Origin: Planctomycetota bacterium
GTDB lineage: Bacteria > Planctomycetota > UBA1135 > JACQFD01
Assembly (NCBI GenBank): GCA_016792805.1
Contig: JAEUHX010000073.1
Location: forward strand, 62,001 to 126,000
Reading direction: 5' to 3'
Length of the DNA: 64,000 bases
This document shows positions 40,684 to 49,714 of this stretch, piece after piece (the first letter of the stretch is position 1; the number at the start of each line of letters is the position of its first letter). A program made the translations under genes and the position numbers. The notes beneath the pieces are model-generated. The model saw only the letters and a program-made list of their open reading frames with translations. It ran no database searches and was not told where the DNA came from.

Positions 40684-42361
40684 GGGACCTCTTCGCGAGC
40701 TGCGAAGAATCTGTAAGAAGTCGGCGGAGGCCGAGCACGAGCATCGTGAGGGCCAGAAGGAGCAGCAGGGCGCCGGCCACGCCGTTTGCGATGGACTCCG
40801 GGGCGGGGGGCGCCGAAGCCGACGAGCCGATTTGTGAGATCAGTGCCGTCAGCGTGATGGCGAAGAGCGCGGCTGCGGGCAGCGCTGTGAACCAGAAGGG
40901 CTTGCCGGTGCGCCGCAACCAGACCGTGACTCCGAGCAGCGACAACGCCGCCAAGAGCTGATTGCTTGTGCCAAAGAGCGGCCAGTACTTGAGATAGGCC
41001 ATGGGCCCCGAGTTCAATAAAAAGAGAGCTGGCACGCCGATCGTTGCGGCCGTCGCCGCGAGCGCGCCCGCGCGACTTGAGCCGAAGATCAACTCTTGCA
41101 GAAGGTACCGGCCGAGGCGCGTCGTGACGTCGAGCGTGTCGAAAACGAACGTCGAAAAGGCCATCGCTCCGAAGGTAACGGAGAACGCGAGCAGGTCCTG
41201 CCCGAGCACGACAGCGAGGAAACGCCCGAGCCCCTCCCCATAGATCGCTCCCGGTGCCTTTCCGGCGATCGCCTCGGGGCGCACGATGAGTACTGTGGCA
41301 AGTGCGAGAATTGCTACGAAGGCCTCGAGCAGCATGGCGCCGTAGCCGACCGCGCGGCAGTGGCTCTCCTTCGCGATCTGCTTGGACGTCGTTCCGGAGC
41401 AGACAAGCCCATGGAAGCCGGAGCAGGCTCCGCAAGCGATTGTCACAAAAAGGAATGGGAAGAGAGAAACGGGGCCCGTCTTGCCCTCCACCACGAATCC
41501 GCGGAATGCTGGCTGCTGCACCTCGAAGCCGCCGAGGAGCACTCCGGCGACGCCGGCCGCAAGAGCGAGATAGAGCACAAATCCGCCCAGGTATCCGCGA
41601 GGCTGGAGCAGCGACCAGACCGGCATGACGGAGGCCGCGAAACAGTACAATAGAATGACGACAACCCAGGTTTTCACGTCGAACAGGAGCCACGCAGAGA
41701 CCTGCGTTCCGAACCAGACCGCCCCAAGGGTCGCCGGCACGAAGATCAGCGTCTGGATCCAGAGCTTCGGCCGAAGCCACTTTTCTACGGCGCCCATCGC
41801 GAGTGCGAGCCCAAGGTAGGCGGTGGACGCCGCGGCGACGGCGCCCCCCGGATTGAATTGCATCTCGAGGCCCGCCAGATCGGCATCACCCGAAACGAAG
41901 GTCGACGCCGTGATGTCCGTGAAGGCCACAATCACGTAGACAAGCGCGAGCCAGATGAAGGCCGTCATCGCGAGCCATGCGCGCGGTCCGATCTGTTGCT
42001 TCACGATCTCGGCGATCGAGCGGCCGTCGTGGCGGACCGACGCGACGAGCGTCGAGAAGTCGTGCACTGCGCCGATGAAAACGACTCCGAGCCCGATCCA
42101 GAGCACGCAGGGCAGCCAGCCGAATTGTTGGCAAGCCAGAATTGGTCCGGCGATGGGGCCAGCGGCGGCAATCGCCGAGAAGTGCTGCCCCAGCAGATAG
42201 AAGGGGCGCGTCGGGACGAAGTCGACGCCGTCGGAGAACCGCGCAGCCGGTGTGACCCTCTCGTCGTCGAGGGCGTAGCGGGCCGCGATCCATCGCCCGT
42301 AAAAGTGGTACCCCGCGCCCAGCACGACGAAGGCGCCGACGACGAACCAGAGCAGGCTCAC
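40676..42361 (-). CDS. cstA: CstA-family carbon starvation (pyruvate/peptide) transporter
   Basis: The 561-residue membrane protein has about 14-16 helices. CstA signatures are present: FPTRPFYLLGQHFSAIAAAGPIAGPILA-type start, LGVVFIGAVHDFSTLVASVRHDGRSI, and CSGFHGLVCSGTTSKQIAKESHCRAVGYGAMLLE. It is shorter than E. coli CstA (701). Members import pyruvate or peptides under starvation; which one here is unknown. GTG 42361 overlaps the tgt stop by 4 bp. Confidence 0.93.
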   Translation of the reverse strand: MSLLWFVVGAFVVLGAGYHFYGRWIAARYALDDERVTPAARFSDGVDFVPTRPFYLLGQHFSAIAAAGPIAGPILACQQFGWLPCVLWIGLGVVFIGAVHDFSTLVASVRHDGRSIAEIVKQQIGPRAWLAMTAFIWLALVYVIVAFTDITASTFVSGDADLAGLEMQFNPGGAVAAASTAYLGLALAMGAVEKWLRPKLWIQTLIFVPATLGAVWFGTQVSAWLLFDVKTWVVVILLYCFAASVMPVWSLLQPRGYLGGFVLYLALAAGVAGVLLGGFEVQQPAFRGFVVEGKTGPVSLFPFLFVTIACGACSGFHGLVCSGTTSKQIAKESHCRAVGYGAMLLEAFVAILALATVLIVRPEAIAGKAPGAIYGEGLGRFLAVVLGQDLLAFSVTFGAMAFSTFVFDTLDVTTRLGRYLLQELIFGSSRAGALAATAATIGVPALFLLNSGPMAYLKYWPLFGTSNQLLAALSLLGVTVWLRRTGKPFWFTALPAAALFAITLTALISQIGSSASAPPAPESIANGVAGALLLLLALTMLVLGLRRLLTDSSQLAKRSHG

Positions 42362-43509
42362 GGCGATTCCTCGGCCGCCGGCTGCGCGCTCCCGTACACG
42401 CGGCGCACGTCCGCGGCAACCTGTGCGAGCGTCCCCGCGGCAATGGCGCGGCGCGCCCGCTCCATGAGCTTCAGAAAGAAACGCAGATTATGAAGTGAGA
42501 GCAGCATCGGCCCCATCATCTCGCCGACATGGAACAAATGGCGCAGCGTGCCGCGCGAGTACTCACGGCAGCAGATCCCTTCGCAATGCGGGTCGAGCGC
42601 GGCCGGATCCTCGGCAAGCGCCGCGTTGCGGATATGTACGAATCCAGACGACGTGTACGCCCTGCCGTTCCGTCCTTCGCGCGTCGGCGAAACGCAATCA
42701 AACAGATCAACACCGCGCTCGATGGCGTCCAGGAAATCGGCCGGCGTTCCGACTCCCATCAAATATCGCGGAAGATCCTCTGGCAAATGGGCGGTGGCCG
42801 CCTCCGTCGCGCGGCGCATGGCGTCCTTGCCCTCGCCGACGCTCACGCCGCCGATCGCATAGGCGTCAAACTCCATCGCCACGAGATCGCGCGCACATCG
42901 CTCTCGCAGGTCGTCGTAGGCGCCGCCCTGGACGATGCCGAGCACGAAGGGAACCTCACCACGCTCTCGCGCTCTTTTGTGGTCTTCAAGGGCCCGCGCC
43001 GCCCAGCGCAGCGTGCGATCGACGGCGCTCACGATTTCGTCTCGGCCGGCGTTGCCGCTGGGACAGATGTCGAGGACCATGGCGAAATCGCTCCCAAGCT
43101 GTCTCTGGATCTCCATCACGCCCTCGGGAGTGAAGCGTACGAGCGAGCCGTCGATCGGCGAGCGAAATGTGACTCCGTCCTCGTCGAGCGTGCGCATCGT
43201 CGCCAGCGAGAAGACCTGAAATCCGCCGGAGTCGGTCAGGATCGGACCGTTCCAGGCCGCCATGCGATGGAGCCCGCCGAGCTTGCGAACCACTTCGGGG
43301 CCTGGGCGCAGGGAGAGGTGGAAGGCGTTCCCCAGAATCACCTGGGCTCCCATCTCCCGGAGGTCGCGCGGGAAGACGCCCTTCACCGACGCGCGGGTGC
43401 CGACCGGCATGAATTGCGGCGTATCGACGGGGCCTCGAGCCGTCTCGATGCGGCCGAGGCGGGCGCGTGAACCGGAATCGCGTTGGAGGACGCGGAAGGG
43501 GACCGTCAC
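42358..43509 (-). CDS. tgt: tRNA-guanine transglycosylase with altered zinc motif
   Basis: The 383-residue enzyme exchanges guanine-34 for preQ1 in queuosine tRNAs. The catalytic Asp motifs are present (ILTDSGGFQ and DLFDCVSPTREGRNGRAYT), as is the FGVVQGG-type loop (LGIVQGGAYDDLRE). The zinc site normally reads CXCXXC...H; here it is CEGICC with the distal HN pair present. So the second ligand is Gly and a Cys appears two residues later. GTG 43509 is chosen because homology begins there; the frame is open to 43815. It overlaps the spoIID stop by 4 bp. queA is missing from its common place. Confidence 0.92.
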   Translation of the reverse strand: MTVPFRVLQRDSGSRARLGRIETARGPVDTPQFMPVGTRASVKGVFPRDLREMGAQVILGNAFHLSLRPGPEVVRKLGGLHRMAAWNGPILTDSGGFQVFSLATMRTLDEDGVTFRSPIDGSLVRFTPEGVMEIQRQLGSDFAMVLDICPSGNAGRDEIVSAVDRTLRWAARALEDHKRARERGEVPFVLGIVQGGAYDDLRERCARDLVAMEFDAYAIGGVSVGEGKDAMRRATEAATAHLPEDLPRYLMGVGTPADFLDAIERGVDLFDCVSPTREGRNGRAYTSSGFVHIRNAALAEDPAALDPHCEGICCREYSRGTLRHLFHVGEMMGPMLLSLHNLRFFLKLMERARRAIAAGTLAQVAADVRRVYGSAQPAAEESP

Positions 43510-44804
43510 CGCGAGCGGGCCACCGGCGGGATGGCATCCGCCGGCTCCACGCGAGCGGATGGATAGTAATGTTCCAGGATTTGTGCGCATGTGCGCCCGC
43601 GGCGCCCCATCTCGGCGGCGCCCACCTGGCACAGCCCGACGCCGTGGCCGAAACCGCGCCCGGAGATGGTGACTCCCGATTTGTGGGGTTGCACCGAATC
43701 GACAAATGGGCTCGGAAGGGAGGGTGCATTGCCCGTGCGCAGAAGCGCCGATCGGAACGCCCGCATCGGCATCGTCGACGCTCGCGCGTCGCCGGTCAGC
43801 TTCACGCTGCTCCACGGATCCGGGTTGGGCCCGGCGGGCTCGAGCTGCGCGATCCGCTTGCCGAGCTTCAGATCTCCCGCAGTTTCGGCGAGCGCCTCTG
43901 CCGATACCACGCTGTTCCAGCGATACAGCTTTCCGCCTTCACAAAAGCCGCAGGCTCCGCCGCGCAGCGGCGGCGGCGCCGAGCCGCCGAGGAGGTAGGA
44001 GCCGTCGATCGTGCGCCCGCCGCAGGTCGAGTGGTAGAAGGCGGGGAGAAGGTCGCGGTCATAGGTGAGAACTCGTCCCGCGGTGGCGAGTGCCGCCGAG
44101 CGCGTCGCTGAGGTCTCGCGCGTGATTCCGAAATAGGCCTGCGCCTCCTGGGAATCGGGAAGCGGGACCCGTCCTCGGCGCTCGATCGACCAGCGGGCAT
44201 AGGTGCGCGCCGCGATCGCTTGGGCCTCGAGGCTCGCGGAGGGAGTCGAAGAAGCATACATTTCGCTTCCCACTACAGAAGCAACATATCGCTCCATCGC
44301 CACGCAGTTGGTAACCCGCAAGCCGCTCTCTGCCGCTTTCACCCGCAGCGTGCCGGCATATTTGAGCTTCCCGACGGCGATCGGAGCCTCGCCTGCGGGA
44401 GCGAGCAGAACCTCGGTTGAATTGGTGTCGAAGCTACCGAGGAGGACCGTGCCCCGCGGAGACCGCACGACGGGCTCGAGTCCTCCAGCCGCGGATCGCG
44501 CGATCTCCGCGCCGCCCGGAAGCGATGCAACCCAGCCCTTCTCGCACTGCAGGGTGAACCGAGGCTTGCCGTCGAGTTCCGTGAGCAGGATCTCCACTGT
44601 GGGATCGGCACCGCGTATCGCGGGTGCCGTGGAACTCGCACTGTCCGACGCGCTTGTCCGAGTGATCTCCCCGCGCTTTCCGCGGGAATCGCCTCGCGAC
44701 GACTCCTGATCTCGATTCGCTACGGCGACGGCGCAAGCCACCACGAGGATCCCGGCGACCATTCCGGCAAGGAGATGCCGTGCGCGCAACCGAGGGGTGC
44801 GCAT
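43506..44804 (-). CDS. SpoIID/LytB-domain protein (peptidoglycan lytic, amidase-enhancer type)
   Basis: The 432-residue protein has an N-terminal membrane anchor (LLAGMVAGILVVACAVAVA) and a Ser/Arg linker. A SpoIID/LytB domain follows: MERYVASVVGSEMYASSTPSASLEAQAIAARTYARW and the C-terminal GRGFGHGVGLCQVGAAEMGRRG. SpoIID cuts glycan strands at sites prepared by an amidase. The catalytic Glu in GSEM is kept. In non-spore-formers the same domain acts in cell-wall remodelling. ATG 44804 is chosen because the frame upstream is Arg-rich. Between ruvB and tgt it resembles a gene order seen in Firmicutes. Confidence 0.85.
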   Translation of the reverse strand: MRTPRLRARHLLAGMVAGILVVACAVAVANRDQESSRGDSRGKRGEITRTSASDSASSTAPAIRGADPTVEILLTELDGKPRFTLQCEKGWVASLPGGAEIARSAAGGLEPVVRSPRGTVLLGSFDTNSTEVLLAPAGEAPIAVGKLKYAGTLRVKAAESGLRVTNCVAMERYVASVVGSEMYASSTPSASLEAQAIAARTYARWSIERRGRVPLPDSQEAQAYFGITRETSATRSAALATAGRVLTYDRDLLPAFYHSTCGGRTIDGSYLLGGSAPPPLRGGACGFCEGGKLYRWNSVVSAEALAETAGDLKLGKRIAQLEPAGPNPDPWSSVKLTGDARASTMPMRAFRSALLRTGNAPSLPSPFVDSVQPHKSGVTISGRGFGHGVGLCQVGAAEMGRRGRTCAQILEHYYPSARVEPADAIPPVARSR

Positions 44805-44839
44805 CCGGCGGCGGGAGCGGCGTCGAGCCACAGCACTAC

Positions 44840-45838
44840 TTATTCGGCGCTCGGCGCCGGGCGTGGGCGCTTCCCGAGCACGTCGTAGCCGAGGGGAGTC
44901 AGGATGCGACCTCGCGGCGTCCGGTCGAGGAACCCCTGACGCAACAAAAACGGCTCCACGAGGCTCTCGATGGTGTCGTCCTCCTCGCCGACGGCGGCCG
45001 ACAGGGTCTTGAGCCCGACGGGCGCGCCCGCGCGCGCGAGAGTCTCGAGGATCGACCGGTCGAGCTCGTCGAGGCCGTGGGTATCGACGCGGAGCCCCTC
45101 GAACGCGACGCGCGCGGTTTCGATATCGACCCGGGGGCACCCCTTGATTTGTGCAAAATCGCGGACACGCCTCAAATAACGATTTGCAATTCGAGGCGTG
45201 CAGCGCGATCGCCGCGCGATCTCGAGCGAGGCATCCGGATCGATTTGAATTTTGAGCAATCGCGCCGAGCGCTCGATGATTTGTGCTAGATCCTCGGGCG
45301 GATAGGGCTCGAGCCGGATCGGCAGGCCGAAGCGGCTGCGGAATGGCGCCGAGAGGAGTCCTTCCCGCGTCGTGGCGCCAAGGAGCGTGAAACGTTGGAG
45401 CCGGAGCTTCACGGTGCGCGAATTGGGTCCCTGGTCGACGACGAGGTCGACGGCGAAATCCTCCATCGCCGGATACAAATATTCCTCGACGGCCGCCGGG
45501 ATTCGATGGATCTCGTCGATAAAGAGGCAGTCGCCCTCCTGGAGCTGCGTCAAGATGCCGGCCAGATCTCGCGCGCGCTCCAGCGCGGGCCCAGTTGTGG
45601 TGTGCAGCGTCGCGCCGAGTTCGCGCGCCACGATCTGCGCCAAGCTCGTCTTGCCGAGACCCGGCAGCCCCGAGAAAAGGATGTGGTCGGGGGTTTCGCG
45701 CCGCTCACGGGCTGCGCGCAGTGCAATGGAGAGCTGCTCCCGCGCGGGCCGCTGGCCGACGAACTCGTCCAACGTCCGAGGTCGAAGGCTCTCGACGTCT
45801 TCATCCGTCCAAGCCGGCGGCTGCGGAGGCAACATCAT
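44840..45838 (-). CDS. ruvB: Holliday junction branch migration helicase RuvB
   Basis: The 332-residue AAA+ motor drives branch migration with RuvA. Walker A is SGLPGLGKTS, Walker B is CLFIDEIHR, and sensor 1 is LLGATTREGLL. The winged-helix C-terminal domain (from about 250, with FLLRQGFLDRTPRGR) is intact. ATG at 45838 (tandem ATGATG) is preferred over a TTG at 45874. ruvA and ruvC are not in the window. It heads a five-gene minus-strand chain and is divergent from the lipoprotein pair. Confidence 0.95.
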   Translation of the reverse strand: MMLPPQPPAWTDEDVESLRPRTLDEFVGQRPAREQLSIALRAARERRETPDHILFSGLPGLGKTSLAQIVARELGATLHTTTGPALERARDLAGILTQLQEGDCLFIDEIHRIPAAVEEYLYPAMEDFAVDLVVDQGPNSRTVKLRLQRFTLLGATTREGLLSAPFRSRFGLPIRLEPYPPEDLAQIIERSARLLKIQIDPDASLEIARRSRCTPRIANRYLRRVRDFAQIKGCPRVDIETARVAFEGLRVDTHGLDELDRSILETLARAGAPVGLKTLSAAVGEEDDTIESLVEPFLLRQGFLDRTPRGRILTPLGYDVLGKRPRPAPSAE

Positions 45839-46221
45839 GGCCAGCGACGCTAACGCTCGCGAAGGGAGCTGCAAGTTCGCGATTGCGGGTCGCCCCGTGG
45901 GCTGGCGCAGGCGGGGGCTGCGATGCGACGTCGGATTCCCTATCTCACGATCGCCGGAGCCTCGGGAGCGGCTTCGCTATTCCATGCGTTGACGCTCGGG
46001 GCCCCGGCGCGCATTCTGTTCGCCCTTCTCGGCCGGTCGCCTCGCTGTGCGCTACAGCACGTCGCTCGAGCAGGACCGCGCGGCCTCTCGCCAGGCCCGC
46101 GCGCGCACGGTCGCAAACCCTCACGGTGCTGAAAGCTACGCCAGCTCGCGAACCCGGGGCCACCTCGGCACGCGGCTTGAGTGGTGATCGGCACCGCGCC
46201 AGCTTCTCACTCGATTCCCCG
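45839..46221. other. Divergent promoter region, with one possible 69-aa ORF
   Basis: This 383-bp gap separates ruvB from the first tandem lipoprotein gene. An ORF at 45923-46132 (+) starts MRRRIPYLTIAGASGAASLFHALTLGAP, which looks like a membrane segment, then becomes Arg-rich; it may be the fossil of a larger membrane protein. No clear promoter boxes can be assigned by eye. Confidence 0.35.
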
Positions 46222-49200
46222 ATGAATTCGAACGATCAAAGCTCCCTACGATCCTCGGCTGTCGCACCCTCGGCAGTTCCCGCAGTCCGCTGGATCGCAA
46301 CTCTCGGGCTACTGACGGCATCCGGCGTCGCGCTGAGCTGCGGCGGTGGCGGCGGTGGCGGCGCGGACTTCTCTCCGGGCTCGCTCACCTCGCAGTTCTC
46401 GGTGACCAACGGATTTGGCGACCCCATCCTCCCGCACCGCATTCGGCGACCCGATGCGAGCGGCCTGCCGACGGCGCAGATCGTCGAGATCCGCGACCTG
46501 ACGACGCTCATCAATAATCAGCCCTCGGCGAACAATCCGGTTCTCCCCGGAGCCCGCTGGCCCGCGGCCGCTGTGCTGCCCAATAATCTGCCGGGCAACC
46601 ATTATGTATTAATTGAGTTCGGCCCGAATTTCATTCCGGCCGAGAACTCCATTTTGAATCCCGGTGCGGCGAGCGGCCTGACCGGCGCTCTGACCGTCTC
46701 TGCCCTCGACCCAACGACGGGGGTCGAGCAGCCCATCAAGGGGCGTATGTTCGTGAACGGGCGCACGGCCGATAGCGGCGCCATTCTGACTTGGTTAAAC
46801 AAAGGGCCCTCGGCCGCCTCGACGCTCAGCGATACGCGCAAGGCACAGGTCCAGGCGGGGTTCCCCGGACTTGCGTCCACATTCTCGGGCTCGAAGGATC
46901 TCGTGTCGCCGCGAGCCGTCGTGTTCATTCCCGATGCCGACGACGATCTCTCGACCTTCGAAGCTTTCCCGGCGAATCGCAATATTCGCGTTTCAGTCGG
47001 CGTCGGCGTGAGGAGCAAGTCGGGCGCTTTCTGGCCGGCCGAGGCCGTGGGTGTTTCTACGGTGGGGGCCGACACCATCGCTCCCGAGGTGGCGGTGAAT
47101 GCGGGGCCGCTGACGCCACAAATCGAGCCGCCGCTCAACGCCAGCATGGTCTCGGTGGATAAGCGGATTGAAATTACTTATACAGAGCCCATCCAGCCCT
47201 ACACGATCGGGCCGCTTCCTTCGATTCTGCCTCCGCCCGTGACCGGAGGCGTGCGCGTGTCGTTCCAGGTCGGACAGAACGCGGTGCTGATCCCGTTCTC
47301 GGTGCTCCCTGCGAACGCGCTGAACTTCACCAAGATGGTGCTGACTCCGGCCTTCTCGTTCCCCGGATCGTACTTTAAGAACGGGCCCGCCGGTCTGCCG
47401 GATCCGGCCGATGTGATCTTCACGGTCAATATCGACCTCTCGACTACCGGCACCGTTCAGGATCTGTCACTTCTCGCAACTAGTATTCCGCGCACTTCAC
47501 TGTTCCGCACCGGCCCCGGAACCGGAATTGTGAATGCTCCGGTCGCGCCTGAGGCCATCTACCTCGGATTCGGCGGCGAGTCGCCGGGGCTTGGAGTTCT
47601 CGACCTCGACGGATTCGGCCAGGGCACGGGAACGCCGCTCGTCGATAACCCGCTCACGATCGAGATCGAAGAGGGTGTCAGCAACTTCCCCAATAATCCC
47701 GATCTCAATGCGGGGCTCACGCCGCCGCTCGTCGTGGAGAGCACGCCGCTCGCCGGCGGCTCCCTCGGGCCGCTCACACTCTCGCGCGATTCGTCCGGCC
47801 AGAATTTCGTGTTCGCACAGCCGCCTCTCGTGAATGGCGTGCGTGACATGGCAATCGGACCGCCCCTCGACATGGTGTTCAACAACGGAATCTGCCAGTC
47901 GGGCGGCGGCAACGTCTGCGCCAAGGACGCGAGCCACATCTCCAACGGCAACACCATCGCGCAGGCGCCGGTTCCGAACCCGCCGAAGCTGGTTTTCCCG
48001 CCGATCTGCTTGTCGCCCTTCATTCCGGCGCAAGAGCCGGTTTCGATTATCAATGCACCTCCGCCTCCGGCGGGTCCGGGTCTCCTCGGTCCTTACAATA
48101 ACAGCCTCCTGAAGCCGGGAAACTTCAAGGGCGACAAGACGAACGGCATTCCGCCGCAGGGATTGTTCACCAACAATCCCAACGTCTATGGACCCTTCTG
48201 GCCCGGACCGTCGCCTGCACCGACTCAGCCGCCGTTCAACTGCATCAATTACTACGTTCGGCAGCAGATCGGCCACTTCCTGTATGTGATCGATCCGGTC
48301 GTGCGCCGCGTGGTGGTCATGAATTCCAACCGGATGTCGGTGATCACCTCGATTCCGCAGCCGGATCCGGTGAACCTGGCGATGTCGCCGAGCCTCAAGA
48401 TTCTCTCGGTGAGCAATGCGGCCACGAACCAGATTCACCACATCAACACCGACCCCGTCTCGGTGGACTTCCACAAGGTTGTGAAGATCACCAATCTGGG
48501 CGCTGGTGCGGCAGGTCTCGCCTGGCAGCCCGACGGAGAAGAACTTCTGGCAACTCTGCCGGAGTCGAACCAGCTCCTGCTGATCAACGGACTCGATTTC
48601 ACGGTCCGCAAGGCCGTTTCGAACCAGCTGAACAAGCCGTTCGAAGTGGTTGCGACGTCTCGCCAATTCAACTTCGGATTCAACACGGGCGTCTACTTCG
48701 CCTATGTGCTGAATACCAACGGCTCGGTGGCAGTGTACGAATCGGGCCCGTCGGGACTTCAGGGTTACGGGTTCGACGACTTGATTGGAACGGTGGCGTC
48801 GACGTTCCCGCAGCCGACGGCGATGCAGGCGGATGTGACGAACCTGAACTCTGGAGTTTGGATTGTTCACAAGAACTCCGCGAGCCAGGCAACGGCGTCG
48901 AATCTCGTGCTGACCTCTTCGCCGGTCGGCCCGATCCCGTTCAACCAGTTCATTATTTTCCCGTCTCCGTCGTTCCGGAATCGTGAGTTCAAGGTGGTTC
49001 AGACGGTGAATCCTTCCCAGATCTCGGGAGGAGCGCCTCAGGACATTGCCTTCGACGACACGTTCAACACCGCCGGCACGCCTGCTCAGCTATTCCTGCC
49101 GGGCGGTTTTGGAACGCCGGGCGCCACCATTCCCCACAGCTCGAAGAAACATGTCCGCGGCGTCGCGGCCGTTACATTTCCGCGCGCGCTGTTCCTTGCC

Positions 49201-49311
49201 AACTTCGATGTCGGCACGATCGACGTGATTGATCGGGTCACTGGCCTGAAGATCGTGGAGCCGATCACCGCTCCCGGCGTTCAGCGCCTCTGCCACTACT
49301 TCCGCGAGTAG
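46222..49311 (+). CDS. Large lipoprotein with Ig-like and propeller-like regions (tandem paralogue 1)
   Basis: The 1029-residue product begins with a signal ending in a Cys followed by a seven-Gly run (LLTASGVALSC). About residue 290 an Ig-like module starts (DTIAPEVAVNAGPLTP, then DKRIEITYTEPIQPY), the SbsA/Big_5-like type. From about 680 to 960 YVTN/NHL-type strands recur (LYVIDPVVRRVVVMNSNRMSVITSIPQPDPVNLAMSPSLKILSVSN), which suggest a beta-propeller. The product ends in TFPRALFLANFDVGTIDVIDRVTGL. It is clearly related over its whole length to the next gene. Envelope location is likely; the ligand is unknown. Confidence 0.8.
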   Translation: MNSNDQSSLRSSAVAPSAVPAVRWIATLGLLTASGVALSCGGGGGGGADFSPGSLTSQFSVTNGFGDPILPHRIRRPDASGLPTAQIVEIRDLTTLINNQPSANNPVLPGARWPAAAVLPNNLPGNHYVLIEFGPNFIPAENSILNPGAASGLTGALTVSALDPTTGVEQPIKGRMFVNGRTADSGAILTWLNKGPSAASTLSDTRKAQVQAGFPGLASTFSGSKDLVSPRAVVFIPDADDDLSTFEAFPANRNIRVSVGVGVRSKSGAFWPAEAVGVSTVGADTIAPEVAVNAGPLTPQIEPPLNASMVSVDKRIEITYTEPIQPYTIGPLPSILPPPVTGGVRVSFQVGQNAVLIPFSVLPANALNFTKMVLTPAFSFPGSYFKNGPAGLPDPADVIFTVNIDLSTTGTVQDLSLLATSIPRTSLFRTGPGTGIVNAPVAPEAIYLGFGGESPGLGVLDLDGFGQGTGTPLVDNPLTIEIEEGVSNFPNNPDLNAGLTPPLVVESTPLAGGSLGPLTLSRDSSGQNFVFAQPPLVNGVRDMAIGPPLDMVFNNGICQSGGGNVCAKDASHISNGNTIAQAPVPNPPKLVFPPICLSPFIPAQEPVSIINAPPPPAGPGLLGPYNNSLLKPGNFKGDKTNGIPPQGLFTNNPNVYGPFWPGPSPAPTQPPFNCINYYVRQQIGHFLYVIDPVVRRVVVMNSNRMSVITSIPQPDPVNLAMSPSLKILSVSNAATNQIHHINTDPVSVDFHKVVKITNLGAGAAGLAWQPDGEELLATLPESNQLLLINGLDFTVRKAVSNQLNKPFEVVATSRQFNFGFNTGVYFAYVLNTNGSVAVYESGPSGLQGYGFDDLIGTVASTFPQPTAMQADVTNLNSGVWIVHKNSASQATASNLVLTSSPVGPIPFNQFIIFPSPSFRNREFKVVQTVNPSQISGGAPQDIAFDDTFNTAGTPAQLFLPGGFGTPGATIPHSSKKHVRGVAAVTFPRALFLANFDVGTIDVIDRVTGLKIVEPITAPGVQRLCHYFRE

Positions 49312-49337
49312 AGGCGGACCTGGAGTCGACGTGGGGA

Positions 49338-49408
49338 TCGCTTCGAGCGAAGCGACTCCCGCGTGAACGGTCGACAGGGGAGCGCTCGGGCTACGCTCGA
49401 AGCTCCCT
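49338..49408. other. Two hairpins between the tandem lipoprotein genes
   Basis: The first hairpin is a perfect 8-bp palindromic stem (tcgcttcg at 49338-49345, ag, cgaagcga at 49348-49355), extended by ggga/tccc with one bulge. The second has gggagc and gctccc arms within about 49378-49408. Neither has a T-run. They lie in the 403-bp gap between the paralogues; the rest of that gap holds no supported gene. Confidence 0.6.
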
Positions 49409-49714
49409 GACGGCTGGTGAGTCCCAAGCATTTCATCCACTCGGTAGACTTCGGTAGACAACCCACCGATTCAGCCGCATTCTCCGCGCCGCGGCATCGC
49501 TGGGAGCAGCCTCCGAGCTACCCGCGGAAGTCCGACTTCCGCGACGCATCTGACACTTCCTCACTGAGACGCAATGATGAATCTCCGATTGGATCGCTTC
49601 GTCCTGGCTCACCCGAAGATGCGGACGAGCTCCGGCAATGTGGCGCGCGCACCGCAGGGGGGTCGTTCATCCGAGACTTCTTCGGGCGCATGGATTCCGA
49701 GCTTCGGGCCCGCG

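Noticed and set aside
45595..46221. A 209-residue N-terminal extension of the first tandem lipoprotein
   Set aside because: It lies antisense to ruvB and has shadow-like composition; a lipoprotein signal begins at 46222.
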